A stretch of DNA of 64,000 nt, taken from positions 1 to 64,000 of the forward strand of contig JAHXIO010000006.1 of the NCBI GenBank assembly GCA_025655595.1, given 5' to 3'. Made by a program: the position numbers and the translations under genes. The notes under the pieces were generated by a model, which searched no databases, had not been told where the DNA came from, and saw only the letters and a program-made list of their open reading frames with translations. How positions within the stretch are numbered: the first letter of the stretch is position 1; every line of letters starts with the position of its first letter. Shown here one piece after another: positions 25,897 through 34,894 of the stretch. This stretch comes from Candidatus Thiodiazotropha sp. (ex Monitilora ramsayi) (GTDB lineage Bacteria > Pseudomonadota > Gammaproteobacteria > Chromatiales > Chromatiaceae).

Positions 25897-26766
25897 TCAA
25901 AACACCTGCCGGGCATCGAATACAGGTCCGTCCACGCAGACGCGTTTCATGGCGGGTCCTTCAGGTGTTTCCACCTCTACCACACATCCGGCACAGCCGC
26001 CGACGGCGCAGGCCATGAACTCTTCCAGTGAGACCTGACAGGGGAGATCGTACTCTTTGGCCAAGGCGGCTACCGCCTCGAGCATCGGATGGGGACCGCA
26101 GGAGAAAATCTCTACCGAATCGCGCGTGGTGTTATCCAACGCATCCAACCAGCGGCGAGCCAAATCGGTAACGTAGCCTTCGAAGCAGCCGGGGAAGTCC
26201 TGCAGGCTTGCCAGTCTGCTGGGGATCTCCCAGTCATCCAACAGAGGCATGGCTGCGATGACCCCCTCCGGCATGCCCGGGACCATGATTTGGGAGGGTG
26301 TGGGTTTGAACGGGAAAGGGACCTCAGACCCCAGTATGACCATCGGTTGTTTGTCGGTCGCCTTGCGCAGGGCATCCGCCAGGAAGATCATCGGTGGCAT
26401 ACCGACTCCGCCACCGATCAGCAGTGGCCGGCTTCGCGTGTCCGAGGGTTGGAAAGGTTTTCCAATCGGTCCCATGAGACTGATCTTTTCACCTGCCTCT
26501 CGTTTCGCCAGCAGGGTTGTACCCTTTCCCACCCGTTTATAGAGCAGATCGACCCACCCCTCATCAGGTGAAACGCGCATGATCGAGATAGGCCGGCGCA
26601 TGGGAAGTTGGGGGTCACATGTGATGTGAACGAAACTGCCCGGCAGCGCCTTCAAGGCACAATGGGGTGCAAGCAGCCGCATGATGAACTGATCGCCTTC
26701 GTGGGCCTGGTGGGTGAGGATCTCAGCCTCCTCGAGGAATATGGTGTCACGGTGTGGTTTATTCAT
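25897..26766 (-). CDS. PyrK-like dihydroorotate dehydrogenase electron-transfer subunit
   Basis: A 289-residue ferredoxin-reductase-type flavoprotein. An FAD-binding barrel comes first (LPMRRPISIMRV), then an NAD-binding half (PLLIGGGVGMPPMIFLADAL, EIFSCGPHPMLEAVA) and a C-terminal 2Fe-2S site (CAVGGCAGCVVEV...RVCVDGP). In class 1B dihydroorotate dehydrogenase this subunit passes electrons from PyrD to NAD. No pyrD is in view, so its partner is unknown and it may serve another oxidoreductase. Last gene of the pyr operon; its start overlaps the end of the dihydroorotase gene by 4 bp. Confidence 0.85.
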   Translation of the reverse strand: MNKPHRDTIFLEEAEILTHQAHEGDQFIMRLLAPHCALKALPGSFVHITCDPQLPMRRPISIMRVSPDEGWVDLLYKRVGKGTTLLAKREAGEKISLMGPIGKPFQPSDTRSRPLLIGGGVGMPPMIFLADALRKATDKQPMVILGSEVPFPFKPTPSQIMVPGMPEGVIAAMPLLDDWEIPSRLASLQDFPGCFEGYVTDLARRWLDALDNTTRDSVEIFSCGPHPMLEAVAALAKEYDLPCQVSLEEFMACAVGGCAGCVVEVETPEGPAMKRVCVDGPVFDARQVF

Positions 26767-28073
26767 TCAGCTGTTTCTTCGTTTTCGAGGCTGTAGACCA
26801 AGCGGCCCTTGAGTAGTGTATGGGTGACCTTGGCAGGCATCTCCCAACCATGAAATGGTGTGTTTTTACCTTGGCTGAGTAGTTTCTCGGCATTGACGAA
26901 CCAGCGCTGAGCGGGGTCGTAGATACAGATGTCGGCTGCCTGGCCCGGAGTGAGCGTGCCCAGCGGGACACCCAGGATACCGGCTGGGCCACAGGTCAGT
27001 CTTGCTATGGCGCTGCTCAGATCCATCACACCCTGTTCCACCAGTTTGAGGGTCAGGGGCAGCAGTGTCTCCAGCCCGGAAATGCCCGGTTCGGTATCGG
27101 GAAAAGGGGAGGCTTTGGCGTCCGGCTCATGGGGCTGGTGGTCTGAGCATATTGCCTGGATCACATCTTTCGCCACGGCATCTCTCAGGCCGTCCCGGTC
27201 GGTGTCGGTACGCAGGGGCGGACGCACATGGAAATGGCTGTCGAATCCCTCCAGATCCATTTCACAGAGGTGCAGTTGATGGATCGCCACGTCGGCACTG
27301 ACACGGCGTCCCTCCCGCTTGGCCCAGGCCATGGTGCGGGCGGCGCTGGCGCTGGAGAGGGTGTGGAAATGGATCACTGCACCGGTGGTTTCAGCCAAAG
27401 CCAGATCCCGGGCCACGGCCACGGTCTCCGCCGCTTCGGGGATACCGGGCAGGCCCATGCGGTCGGCCACCTTGCCTTCGTGGGCACAGCCATTGTTACT
27501 CAGATACTGATCTTCCGGGCGGATGATGGTGAGAAGACCGAAAGTGGCGGCATACTCCATGGCACGCCTTTGCACCAGCGTGTTGGCAAGTGGGGTGTAG
27601 GCGTTGGTTACTGCGACACAGCCGGCAGATTTCAGCGCGGCCATCTCACTCAGTCGCTCTCCATCGAGGTCTTGGGTCACTGCCCCTTGCGGCAGGAGAC
27701 GGCAGTATCCTGCCTTGCGGGCCTTATGGCGAATCTGTCCGGTCACAGCCGGTGTATCGATGACCGGGTAGGTGTCTGGTGGGCAGCAGAGCGTGGTGAT
27801 CCCCCCGCTCACTGCCGCTGCAGATTCGCTGGCGATAGTGGCCTTGTGTTCTGCGCCGGGTTCCCGCAGGTGGGCGCAGAGATCGATGAGACCCGGGCAG
27901 ACGACTTTGTCGGTTGCGTCGATGGTCTCACTGGGCACGAAATCCTCGGGGGCTTCACCCAGCGCGAGGATTTTGCCGCCGGCGATATGGAGGTCGGTGA
28001 TCTGATTGGTATTGTTGGCCGGATCGACAACCCGACCGCCCAGGATGCTGATGTCTTTTTTCTTTTTTCTCAT
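26763..28073 (-). CDS. Dihydroorotase-like protein, probably non-catalytic (PyrX type)
   Basis: A 436-residue amidohydrolase-fold protein of the dihydroorotase family. The zinc motif that reads D-x-H-x-H-x-R in active enzymes is here [12 protein letters not shown], so the first His is Cys. The second metal region reads IIRPEDQYL without the usual His. [11 protein letters not shown] near the C-terminus is kept. In Pseudomonas the gene beside pyrB codes for such an inactive homologue, needed to build the aspartate transcarbamoylase complex. The same role is inferred here from residues and synteny. Residual activity cannot be excluded. It overlaps pyrB and the PyrK-like gene by 4 bp each. Confidence 0.85.
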   Translation of the reverse strand: MRKKKKDISILGGRVVDPANNTNQITDLHIAGGKILALGEAPEDFVPSETIDATDKVVCPGLIDLCAHLREPGAEHKATIASESAAAVSGGITTLCCPPDTYPVIDTPAVTGQIRHKARKAGYCRLLPQGAVTQDLDGERLSEMAALKSAGCVAVTNAYTPLANTLVQRRAMEYAATFGLLTIIRPEDQYLSNNGCAHEGKVADRMGLPGIPEAAETVAVARDLALAETTGAVIHFHTLSSASAARTMAWAKREGRRVSADVAIHQLHLCEMDLEGFDSHFHVRPPLRTDTDRDGLRDAVAKDVIQAICSDHQPHEPDAKASPFPDTEPGISGLETLLPLTLKLVEQGVMDLSSAIARLTCGPAGILGVPLGTLTPGQAADICIYDPAQRWFVNAEKLLSQGKNTPFHGWEMPAKVTHTLLKGRLVYSLENEETAE

Positions 28074-29059
28074 ACCGCCACATCCTGCATGTGAAGGTTC
28101 TGGGTGCCGATGACCATTGAGATAACCGCCATGCGGATGGCGATGCCGTAGCTGACCTGTTGAAGAATCACCGACCGGGAACCGTCGGCAACCTGTGAGT
28201 CCATCTCGACCCCTCGATTAATCGGTCCGGGGTGCATGACGATAGCTTCCGAGTCGGCCAGTGCCAGGCGTTTTTCAGTCAGACCGAAGAGACTGAAATA
28301 TTCGTGCTCAGAGGGTAGCAAGGCCCCTTGCATGCGCTCCTTTTGCAGTCTCAGCATGATGATGACATCCACGTCGCGAATCCCCTCATCCATGTCGTGA
28401 TAGACATGCACCCCGAGACTGCGGGCGTCTGCCGGCAGCAGGGTTCTGGGTGCCACCACGCGGACCTCAGACACCCCCAGGCTGTTGAGTGCCAGGATCT
28501 GGGAGCGTGCAACCCGGGAGTGGAGGATATCGCCTACGATGGCCACCCGCAGTCCGACAAAATCCTGTTTGTGTCGGCGGATGGTGAACATGTCGAGCAT
28601 TGCCTGTGTGGGATGGGCGTGGCGGCCGTCTCCCGCATTGATGACGCCGACACCGCGATCCGCATGTTGGGCGATGAAGTGGGCGGCGCCGCTGCTGGCG
28701 TGCCGCACGATGAACATGTCGACGTGCATCGCCTCCAGATTTCGCAGGGTGTCCAGCAGCGTCTCACCCTTGGAGGTGGCCGATGCGCTGATGTTGAGAT
28801 TGAGTACGTCGGCTGATAGGCGTTTTGCCGCCAGCTCGAACGTCGTGCGGGTGCGGGTGCTGGTTTCGAAGAAGAGATTGGCCACCACCTTGCCGCGGCA
28901 GAGAGGTACTTTCTTGATCGTGCGTTCCGAGACCCCGGTGAAGCCCTCAGCGGTATCGAGTATCTCTGTCAGCATCTCCCTGCCGAGACCGTCGATGGTG
29001 AGGAAGTGCAACAGCCGTCCCGATTCATCGAGTTGTAGTTCTGCGTTACTTCGGCTCAT
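28070..29059 (-). CDS. pyrB: Aspartate carbamoyltransferase catalytic subunit
   Basis: A 329-residue aspartate transcarbamoylase catalytic chain: carbamoyl phosphate plus L-aspartate to carbamoyl aspartate, the committed step of pyrimidine synthesis. The carbamoyl-phosphate loop [19 protein letters not shown] is near residue 66, with HPTQAMLDM and [12 protein letters not shown] further on. The long form without a PyrI regulatory chain, followed by a PyrX-type gene, matches the Pseudomonas-type class A enzyme made of PyrB and inactive dihydroorotase. Confidence 0.96.
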   Translation of the reverse strand: MSRSNAELQLDESGRLLHFLTIDGLGREMLTEILDTAEGFTGVSERTIKKVPLCRGKVVANLFFETSTRTRTTFELAAKRLSADVLNLNISASATSKGETLLDTLRNLEAMHVDMFIVRHASSGAAHFIAQHADRGVGVINAGDGRHAHPTQAMLDMFTIRRHKQDFVGLRVAIVGDILHSRVARSQILALNSLGVSEVRVVAPRTLLPADARSLGVHVYHDMDEGIRDVDVIIMLRLQKERMQGALLPSEHEYFSLFGLTEKRLALADSEAIVMHPGPINRGVEMDSQVADGSRSVILQQVSYGIAIRMAVISMVIGTQNLHMQDVAV

Positions 29060-29065
29060 GCGTCC

Positions 29066-29623
29066 TTACTCTTGCTCAGGATTGCGGGAACTGCGATTGG
29101 TGTGAGTGCCGATGACCAGACCCAGCGGGTCGGGGCCGATCAGAGTGATATGCTGATCCGGCTCCAGTACGGGATGGAGGCCAACCACATCGGGCTGGAT
29201 GGGCAGCTCTCTTCCCGGCCGGTCCACCAGCGCGGCGAGGATGATGGAACCGGGACGGCCGTAGTCGAAAATCTCGTTGAGCGCCGCACGGATGGTGCGT
29301 CCCGTGTGGAGTACATCGTCGACCAATACGATATGCCGGTCGTCGACTGGAACCGGCAGGTCGGAAGGGTGTACCTCGGGATTCATGCCGATACGGGTGA
29401 AATCGTCCCGGTAGAAAGAGATATCAAGGGTCCCCAGGGGTTCTTTCAGGCCCAGTTCCTGATGCAGCAGCTCAGCCAGCCACACACCGCCGGTGCGGAT
29501 ACCGACCATCAGGGGATCGCTGATGCCCCGTTCGTTCAGCAGGGTCCAGATCTTGCCGGCCATCACGTCGATCAGGGATTCGACCGCTTCGGCATTCATA
29601 AAGTCTTTCGTATTAGTGTTCAT
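29066..29623 (-). CDS. pyrR: PyrR: uracil phosphoribosyltransferase / pyr regulator
   Basis: A 185-residue phosphoribosyltransferase-fold protein. The PRPP loop VLVDDVLHTGRTIRAALNEI and the N-terminal GIRTGGVWLAELL are those of PyrR, which makes UMP from uracil and in some bacteria binds pyr mRNA. I see no PyrR-binding attenuator upstream. Six bp separate it from pyrB, and it overlaps ruvX by 11 bp. The gene order ruvX-pyrR-pyrB is that of Pseudomonas. Confidence 0.94.
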   Translation of the reverse strand: MNTNTKDFMNAEAVESLIDVMAGKIWTLLNERGISDPLMVGIRTGGVWLAELLHQELGLKEPLGTLDISFYRDDFTRIGMNPEVHPSDLPVPVDDRHIVLVDDVLHTGRTIRAALNEIFDYGRPGSIILAALVDRPGRELPIQPDVVGLHPVLEPDQHITLIGPDPLGLVIGTHTNRSSRNPEQE

Positions 29624-30011
29624 CTAGCCAGGTTTCCAGGATCAGTTTCGCCGCTACCGCATCATAAGCTTCAATGTTCTTCGCCTTGTGTCCCAGCCTG
29701 TCCCTGGCCTCGAATGAAGTAAATCGTTCATCCGCTAAGTGGACTTTGATGCCGAAACGCCCTTCCAGTTGACGCGAGAAGCGTCTGGCAGGTGCTGTGG
29801 CATCGGTCTCGCTGTCATCTACATCCAGGGGCAGACCGACAACCAGCGCTTCAGGTTGCCACTCTTCGATCAATTTTGCTATTCGCGTCCAGTCGGGTTT
29901 CTGCTTGACGGGAAGCAGGGTCTCCAGGGGTGTTGCCGTACCCGTCTGGGTTTGTCCAACCGCAACGCCGATCTTTCGGGTGCCGTAGTCAAAGCCCAAG
30001 AGTGTTCCCAC
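29613..30011 (-). CDS. ruvX: Holliday junction resolvase-like YqgF/RuvX
   Basis: A 132-residue RNase H-fold protein. It opens LLGFDYGTRKIGVAVG with the catalytic Asp. The second acidic residue is in VVGLPLDVDD and the third in EAYDAVAAKLIL near the end; LADERFTSFEA lies between. The family acts as pre-16S rRNA nuclease in E. coli and was earlier proposed as a Holliday junction resolvase. It overlaps pyrR by 11 bp. Confidence 0.94.
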   Translation of the reverse strand: MGTLLGFDYGTRKIGVAVGQTQTGTATPLETLLPVKQKPDWTRIAKLIEEWQPEALVVGLPLDVDDSETDATAPARRFSRQLEGRFGIKVHLADERFTSFEARDRLGHKAKNIEAYDAVAAKLILETWLDEH

Positions 30012-30084
30012 TAGTGCAGTGCCCTATATTGTTCGATGACTTCGGCGGTCCTGACGATTCTCAATTCTGCGCGACTATCACGCA

Positions 30085-30648
30085 CTAGGCATGTCCGGTA
30101 TCGCTGCTGAGCAGATTAAGGTCGACACCCAGTAGGTCTGCCGCTGCCTGCCATCGCTCCTGACTGGCGCGCTGGAAAATAATATCGCTTTTCGCAGGGC
30201 CGCTGAGCCATGCGTTCTGCGCCAGCTCACTCTCGAGCTGCCCCGCTCCCCAACCGGCGTAGCCCAGTGCGATCAAACTCTCTGCCGGCCCCTTGTCGGA
30301 GGCGATGGCTTCAAGGATATCCAGTGAGGTGGTGACGCTGATCTCCGGCGTGATCTTGAGTGTACTGTTCCAGGCTGTCGAGGAGTCATGCAGGACAAAA
30401 CCGCGATCGCTCTGTACCGGGCCTCCCAGGTATACGGGTTGCTCTTTCATGCCGCGCGAAGTGATCTCTATCTCCAGCTGTTCGAAGATATCCGCCAGAT
30501 GCAGATCCATTGGCCGATTGATGACAATTCCCATGGCGCCGTCACTGGTATGTTCGCAGATATAGGTGACGGTGTGGAAAAAATTAGGGTCCTCAAGGCC
30601 GGGCATGGCAATGAGAAAGTGATTGGTCAGGTTGGTCTCAGAAGACAT
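30085..30648 (-). CDS. YqgE/AlgH family protein
   Basis: A 187-residue protein of the AlgH/UPF0301 family: NHFLIAMPGLEDPNFFHTVT at the N-terminus, CEHTSDGAMGIVINRPM, YLGGPVQSDRGFVLHD and LIALGYAGWGAGQLESEL. The molecular role is unknown; in Pseudomonas it was linked to alginate and virulence gene expression. It lies between tonB and ruvX, a gene order widespread in gammaproteobacteria. The 73 bp between its stop and ruvX contain nothing obvious. Confidence 0.93.
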   Translation of the reverse strand: MSSETNLTNHFLIAMPGLEDPNFFHTVTYICEHTSDGAMGIVINRPMDLHLADIFEQLEIEITSRGMKEQPVYLGGPVQSDRGFVLHDSSTAWNSTLKITPEISVTTSLDILEAIASDKGPAESLIALGYAGWGAGQLESELAQNAWLSGPAKSDIIFQRASQERWQAAADLLGVDLNLLSSDTGHA

Positions 30649-30696
30649 ATCTATAGTATCTAACTGCTGGCGGATGGCTGCAACAGCGGTTTTTCC

Positions 30697-31548
30697 TCAT
30701 TCGGAACCAAGCTTGCCGCTGCGCAGAAACTGCCAGGTGCGGGTGATGTCGAGAATATCGGTCTCTTTACTGATCTCTACAGGAAAGGGGGAGAAGGGTG
30801 CCGACATGCGCACGATTCGTACCGCAGCATCGTCAAGAATCTTGTGGCCTGAAGAGTGCAGGACCCTGATGCGCTCCACGCTGCCGTCGGATTTCACCGC
30901 CACATGCAGGACGAGGTTGCCGTAGAGCCGGTCACGCTTGGCCTGATCGGGGTAGTTGAGATTTCCGATACGTTCCACCTTGCGGCGCCAGGCATCGAGG
31001 TAGGCCGCGTACTTGTACTCCTTGGTGCTGGCGCTGATGGCCTTTCGTTTGGGCATCTTGGCGTAGGCCAGGGTTTTTCGCTGCAGTTCGGCGGTAAGTC
31101 TTGCGATTTCCATGCTTTTGCTGGCCAGCAGTTGGCTTGCGCTGGGCTGAGGCCTCGTTTCTGCAGGAGGTGGCTCCGGTGTCGTCTGTCGGGGAGCCTT
31201 TTCCGCTGTGAGTTGGGATCTCTCCTGTTGTACGGGTGGTGGTGCCTGCTGTACCTGTTGCGGTAGGGGGATCGGCTCAGGTGTTTGTTCGAATTGGGGT
31301 TTCTCGGGTTCCTTTTCCTCACCGCCGCCCTGTTGGCTGGTTTGGGCCAGAAAATCGGGTTTTTCATCCTCCGGCAGGGGCTCGATCGGTTGATCGACAA
31401 CCAAGATCTCCAGACTCTGCTGACGATGATCGGGACGGTTTCTGTCAAAGGGCTTGAATGTCACGCCCAGGATTATGAATGCATGGACAGCCGCTGCGAC
31501 CATAAGTGTCACACCAAGACGGTCGCCCTGTTGCCCGATCATGTTCAT
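30697..31548 (-). CDS. TonB-family energy transducer
   Basis: A 283-residue protein with one N-terminal membrane helix (VTLMVAAAVHAFIILGV), a long periplasmic Pro/Glu/Gln-rich linker (residues about 60-150) and a C-terminal TonB domain (YPDQAKRDRLYGNLVLHVAV, SSGHKILDDAAVRIVR). It transmits proton-motive force from ExbBD to outer-membrane proteins. The position beside gshB and the Pil-Chp cluster corresponds to tonB3 of Pseudomonas aeruginosa, which is needed for twitching motility, so a role in pilus assembly rather than iron uptake is plausible. It overlaps gshB by 4 bp. Confidence 0.9.
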   Translation of the reverse strand: MNMIGQQGDRLGVTLMVAAAVHAFIILGVTFKPFDRNRPDHRQQSLEILVVDQPIEPLPEDEKPDFLAQTSQQGGGEEKEPEKPQFEQTPEPIPLPQQVQQAPPPVQQERSQLTAEKAPRQTTPEPPPAETRPQPSASQLLASKSMEIARLTAELQRKTLAYAKMPKRKAISASTKEYKYAAYLDAWRRKVERIGNLNYPDQAKRDRLYGNLVLHVAVKSDGSVERIRVLHSSGHKILDDAAVRIVRMSAPFSPFPVEISKETDILDITRTWQFLRSGKLGSE

Positions 31549-32504
31549 ATGTCGAGTTTGTTACTGATGGCATCCATCAGGTCGCCTGCGATATCCAGAC
31601 CGAACTGGGCGTCAAGTTCACGTATGCAGGTTGGGCTGGTGACATTGATTTCGGTGAGATAGTCGCCGATCACGTCAAGTCCTGCAAACAGGATGCCGCG
31701 AGCCTTAAGGACCGGTCCGACCTGTGCGGCAATCCAGCGATCCCTTTCGTTCAGGGGGACACCTTCGCCGCGTCCGCCGGCTGCAAGATTGCCGCGGGTT
31801 TCTCCTGCTGCGGGTATCCTGGCGAGTGCGTAGGGGACAGGTTCCCCGTCGATCATCAGGATACGCTTATCTCCCATTTTGATCTCGGGGATATAACGCT
31901 GTGCCATGGTATAGGTCCTGCCATGACTTGTAAGGGTCTCAATGATAACGCCAAGGTTTGGGTCCTTCTGCGGTACCCGGAAGACCGATTCGCCCCCCAT
32001 GCCTCCGAGTGGCTTAAGTATGATGTCCCCATGCTCGGCATGAAAAGCCCGAATCTCTTCCGCGCGACTCGTGACCAGGGTGGCAGGCGTACAATCAGGA
32101 AATAATGCGGTGAAGAGCTTCTCATTGGCATCGCGCAGACTGTTTGGCCGGTTGACGACCAGGCAGCCATTCGATTCGGCTTGTTCCAGAAGATAGGTGG
32201 TGTAGATGTACTCCATATCGAAAGGGGGATCCTTCCGCATCAGGACTACATCCAGCTCGTGCAGAGGTATCTGGTGAGAGTCGCCGAATCTGTACCAGCC
32301 ATTCTTATCATCCATGACCTTGAGCTCTTTTGTCCTGGCCAGGCAAGTACCATCTCTGAGGCTGAGGTCCCGCTGCTCCATATAGTGTAGTACCCAGCCT
32401 CTGGCCTGTGCCGCCAGCAACATGGCAAAGGTACTGTCCTTGTGAACTTTAATGGTGTCGATAGGATCCATTACGACACCGATATTGATACTCATGGGCG
32501 ACAT
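31545..32504 (-). CDS. gshB: Glutathione synthetase
   Basis: A 319-residue ATP-grasp ligase joining gamma-glutamylcysteine and glycine. Motifs: INIGVVMDPIDTIKVHKDST at the N-terminus, MRKDPPFDMEYIYTTYLLE, ILKPLGGMGGESVFRV (ATP-grasp), AGETRGNLAAGGRGE and INVTSPTCIRELD. Full family length. ATG 32495 is an alternative start. It is divergent from the secreted-protein gene at 32774 and heads the gshB-tonB pair. Confidence 0.96.
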   Translation of the reverse strand: MSPMSINIGVVMDPIDTIKVHKDSTFAMLLAAQARGWVLHYMEQRDLSLRDGTCLARTKELKVMDDKNGWYRFGDSHQIPLHELDVVLMRKDPPFDMEYIYTTYLLEQAESNGCLVVNRPNSLRDANEKLFTALFPDCTPATLVTSRAEEIRAFHAEHGDIILKPLGGMGGESVFRVPQKDPNLGVIIETLTSHGRTYTMAQRYIPEIKMGDKRILMIDGEPVPYALARIPAAGETRGNLAAGGRGEGVPLNERDRWIAAQVGPVLKARGILFAGLDVIGDYLTEINVTSPTCIRELDAQFGLDIAGDLMDAISNKLDI

Positions 32505-32773
32505 CTTACTCGAAAAAAAAACAGAGTTAAGTTTTTCAGTGAGTTGCCGCTAAAAGGGCTTACAGGAAAAGAGGTTTGTCTTTGCTGCCAATAATTAAAG
32601 TCAAAAATGGGAAGTGTATTCTTGATGATGGAGAGCTCTCTTGCTATTTTGGGACAATTTCATGTGGTTATTGGATGAACCTAGATTAGTCGAACACATT
32701 ATCTGCCTCGGCAGCCCGGAATATGCCTGAATGGCAGTCTTTATTAGACGCATTCGAACAGAGGTGTGGCACT

Positions 32774-33160
32774 ATGAAGGACGGCACTTATTGCCTTAAC
32801 CGTATGATTCAATTGAAATTCTTTTGTGCGAGCTGTTTTTTGGTTTTATCCGTGATTATGCCCTTGGGTTTAGTAGCGGAAGAGGATCCCTATTTGTCCG
32901 CTATTTCCAGTGAGGCATCCAAGGTGGAAGCCACGGAACAGCCCACACTCGACACATCAGGTGAGCAGCCCAAAAAGGAAGAGGGTGGGATCGCCTTGCA
33001 GGCCTTCGAGGAAGAGCTCAAGACCAGTTATCAGGGAAGTTACACGTTCTACCAAAAATTACCCAGACGCACCCGAGAAGAGGTTTTTCAGGTCTACAGT
33101 AGTGGGGCCTCCATCGATGAGGTACGAAAAATGATCATGGACAGGTTTCTTCACCGGTGA
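32774..33160 (+). CDS. Small exported protein, unknown
   Basis: About 128 residues from ATG 32774. It has a signal peptide (LKFFCASCFLVLSVIMPLGL, cleavage near LVA-EE), an acidic Ser/Glu/Pro-rich spacer and a C-terminal helical region with YQKLPRRTREEVFQVY and IDEVRKMIMDRF. No family is recognised. A GAGG lies upstream of this ATG; the ATG at 32804 would begin right at the signal peptide. Its stop is 60 bp before a periplasmic rhodanese, and both sit between gshB and pilG, where Pseudomonas has nothing. Confidence 0.65.
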   Translation: MKDGTYCLNRMIQLKFFCASCFLVLSVIMPLGLVAEEDPYLSAISSEASKVEATEQPTLDTSGEQPKKEEGGIALQAFEEELKTSYQGSYTFYQKLPRRTREEVFQVYSSGASIDEVRKMIMDRFLHR

Positions 33161-33220
33161 ACCAACAACTGATAGCACAGATAGCAGCGGATAAGCCCAG
33201 CATCGTAAACGAGGAAAATC

Positions 33221-33943
33221 ATGAAGCCAGGCGTTAGCTTTTTTTTAAGTCTCTCTCTCTTATTCCTTAGTTCCATGTCGGGCGCTGAGGAATTGGTTGT
33301 GGGTGAAAGCAAAGTTATAGGATTAACTGCAGACAAACCCTTCCTGCATGTCATCCATGAAGGACGTTCGGTCAAGGTACAACGAGTGCAGGATCCTGAC
33401 TACGAGCTCAAGGGATATTTCGCCAAAACAGCGAGAAAATGCCCGCCATTCTGTATTCAGCCGGAAACGGTGGATCCTGGTGTCGCAACTGTTGGAGAGG
33501 TTGAGGTATTCACATTCATGGAGAATGAGTTGAGGGACGGGAAGGGCTACCTGATCGATGCCAGAACCCCCCAATGGTTTCAACGTGGCACTATTCCCGG
33601 TTCGATCAATATCCCGTTTACCCAGTTTGGCGAAGAAAACTCTCAGGAGATGGAGAAGATTTTGGAGCTCTTCGGTGCAAAGCGAAGGGTTGATGTCGGC
33701 ACTGTATCGCGCAAGCTGGAAGAGATGGGTTTGATGGACGGTGAATATAAGACCGACAAGTGGGACTACACTGATTGCAAAAAGTTGGTTGTGTGGTGCA
33801 ATGGGCCAGCATGCGGTCAATCTCCAAGAGCGATAAAGGGCCTGCTGAAGGCGGGCTATCCTGCCGAGAGAATTGCGTACTATCGTGGCGGCATGCAGAT
33901 GTGGCAGCTTTGGGGTTTGACGACAGTGATCCCGGGAGAGTGA
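33221..33943 (+). CDS. Periplasmic rhodanese-domain protein
   Basis: A 240-residue exported protein with signal peptide (VSFFLSLSLLFLSSMSGA). Residues about 85-235 form a rhodanese domain: VEVFTFMENELRDGKGYLID, ARTPQWFQRGTIPGSINIPF and a long active-site loop VVWCNGPACGQSPRAIKGLL with the candidate sulfur-carrying Cys. Two extra Cys (KCPPFCIQ) before the domain may be a redox or metal pair. A sulfurtransferase role in the periplasm is inferred. Only 52 bp separate it from pilG, so co-transcription with the Pil-Chp genes is possible. Confidence 0.85.
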   Translation: MKPGVSFFLSLSLLFLSSMSGAEELVVGESKVIGLTADKPFLHVIHEGRSVKVQRVQDPDYELKGYFAKTARKCPPFCIQPETVDPGVATVGEVEVFTFMENELRDGKGYLIDARTPQWFQRGTIPGSINIPFTQFGEENSQEMEKILELFGAKRRVDVGTVSRKLEEMGLMDGEYKTDKWDYTDCKKLVVWCNGPACGQSPRAIKGLLKAGYPAERIAYYRGGMQMWQLWGLTTVIPGE

Positions 33944-33995
33944 CTGTGTCGCAAATGTTGAGACAGAAAACTATCAGACACCAGAGGATTTCGAC

Positions 33996-34400
33996 GTGAG
34001 TGCTGATGAAACTGAAATGGACATTTCCGGCGTAAAAGTCATGGTGATCGATGACAGTAAAACGATCAGAAGGACGGCGGAAAGCCTATTGAAAAAAGCG
34101 GGTTGTGAAGTAAGTACGGCAACAGACGGTTTCGAAGCTTTGGCCATGATCGCCGATCATCACCCTGATGTGATCTTCGTCGATATCATGATGCCGAGGC
34201 TGGATGGTTACCAGACCTGCGCGCTTATCAAGCACAACGAGGTTTTTAAGAGCATCCCAGTCATCATGTTGTCGAGTAAGGATGGGCTGTTCGATAGGGC
34301 GCGTGGGCGTATTGTCGGCTCTGAACAGTACCTCACCAAACCCTTCACCAAAGATGAGTTATTGGGGGCGATCAGGCGTTATGTCAAACGGGCGGCATGA
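33996..34400 (+). CDS. pilG: Twitching-motility response regulator PilG
   Basis: A 134-residue single-domain response regulator. VKVMVIDDSKTIRRTAESLL carries the acidic pocket, IFVDIMMPRLDGYQTC the phospho-acceptor Asp, VIMLSSKDGLFDRARG the switch Ser/Thr region, and TKPFTKDEL the conserved Lys. The RARG...GSEQYLTKPF signature is typical of PilG, which links ChpA to the pilus extension motor. The start is GTG at 33996 with AGAGGA upstream. First gene of the Pil-Chp cluster. Confidence 0.93.
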   Translation: MSADETEMDISGVKVMVIDDSKTIRRTAESLLKKAGCEVSTATDGFEALAMIADHHPDVIFVDIMMPRLDGYQTCALIKHNEVFKSIPVIMLSSKDGLFDRARGRIVGSEQYLTKPFTKDELLGAIRRYVKRAA

Positions 34401-34456
34401 TTGCTGTCTGGTTGCAACAATCAGGATGATCTTTAACCAACGAGTGGTCCAAGTCG

Positions 34457-34894
34457 ATGATTAAGAATTTGTTTCGCAAAGGAGAAGATCGTTCCGAGGC
34501 TCCTATCGTTCAAGAAGGCGGTGGGCAGAGCGGCACGATTCTGGTGGTGGATGACTCACCCACCGAAGTACATATCTTTAAGAAAATCCTGGAAAAACAG
34601 GGTTACAACATCCTAGTGGCGAAGGATGGCCAGGAAGGTGTCGATTTAGCCAAAGAATCAAAGCCTGATTTAATCCTGATGGACGTGGTAATGCCCGTGC
34701 TGAATGGTTTTCAGGCGACGCGCCAGCTGAAAAACAGTGAAGAGACGGCTGCTATCCCCGTGATTATGGTTACCACCAAGGATCAAAAAACCGATATCAA
34801 CTGGGGTATGCGTCAGGGTGCAAACGAGTATCTGGTCAAGCCTGTCGCACCGGCGGAACTGCTGCATAAGATCAGGGCGCTGTTGAATGAGTGA
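34457..34894 (+). CDS. pilH: Twitching-motility response regulator PilH
   Basis: A 145-residue single-domain response regulator: TILVVDDSPTEVHIFKKILE, LILMDVVMPVLNGFQATRQL with the phospho-acceptor Asp, VIMVTTKDQKTDINWGMRQG and LVKPVAPAEL. The N-terminal ~25 residues before the domain are charged and longer than in Pseudomonas PilH. PilH is the second output regulator of ChpA and is linked to pilus retraction or phosphate-sink function. It overlaps pilI by 8 bp. Confidence 0.93.
   Translation: MIKNLFRKGEDRSEAPIVQEGGGQSGTILVVDDSPTEVHIFKKILEKQGYNILVAKDGQEGVDLAKESKPDLILMDVVMPVLNGFQATRQLKNSEETAAIPVIMVTTKDQKTDINWGMRQGANEYLVKPVAPAELLHKIRALLNE

Noticed and set aside
27228-28094. 288-codon plus-strand frame opposite the dihydroorotase gene
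   Set aside because: The opposite strand carries a full-length dihydroorotase-family gene overlapping its operon neighbours by 4 bp; the antisense product has no recognisable domain.
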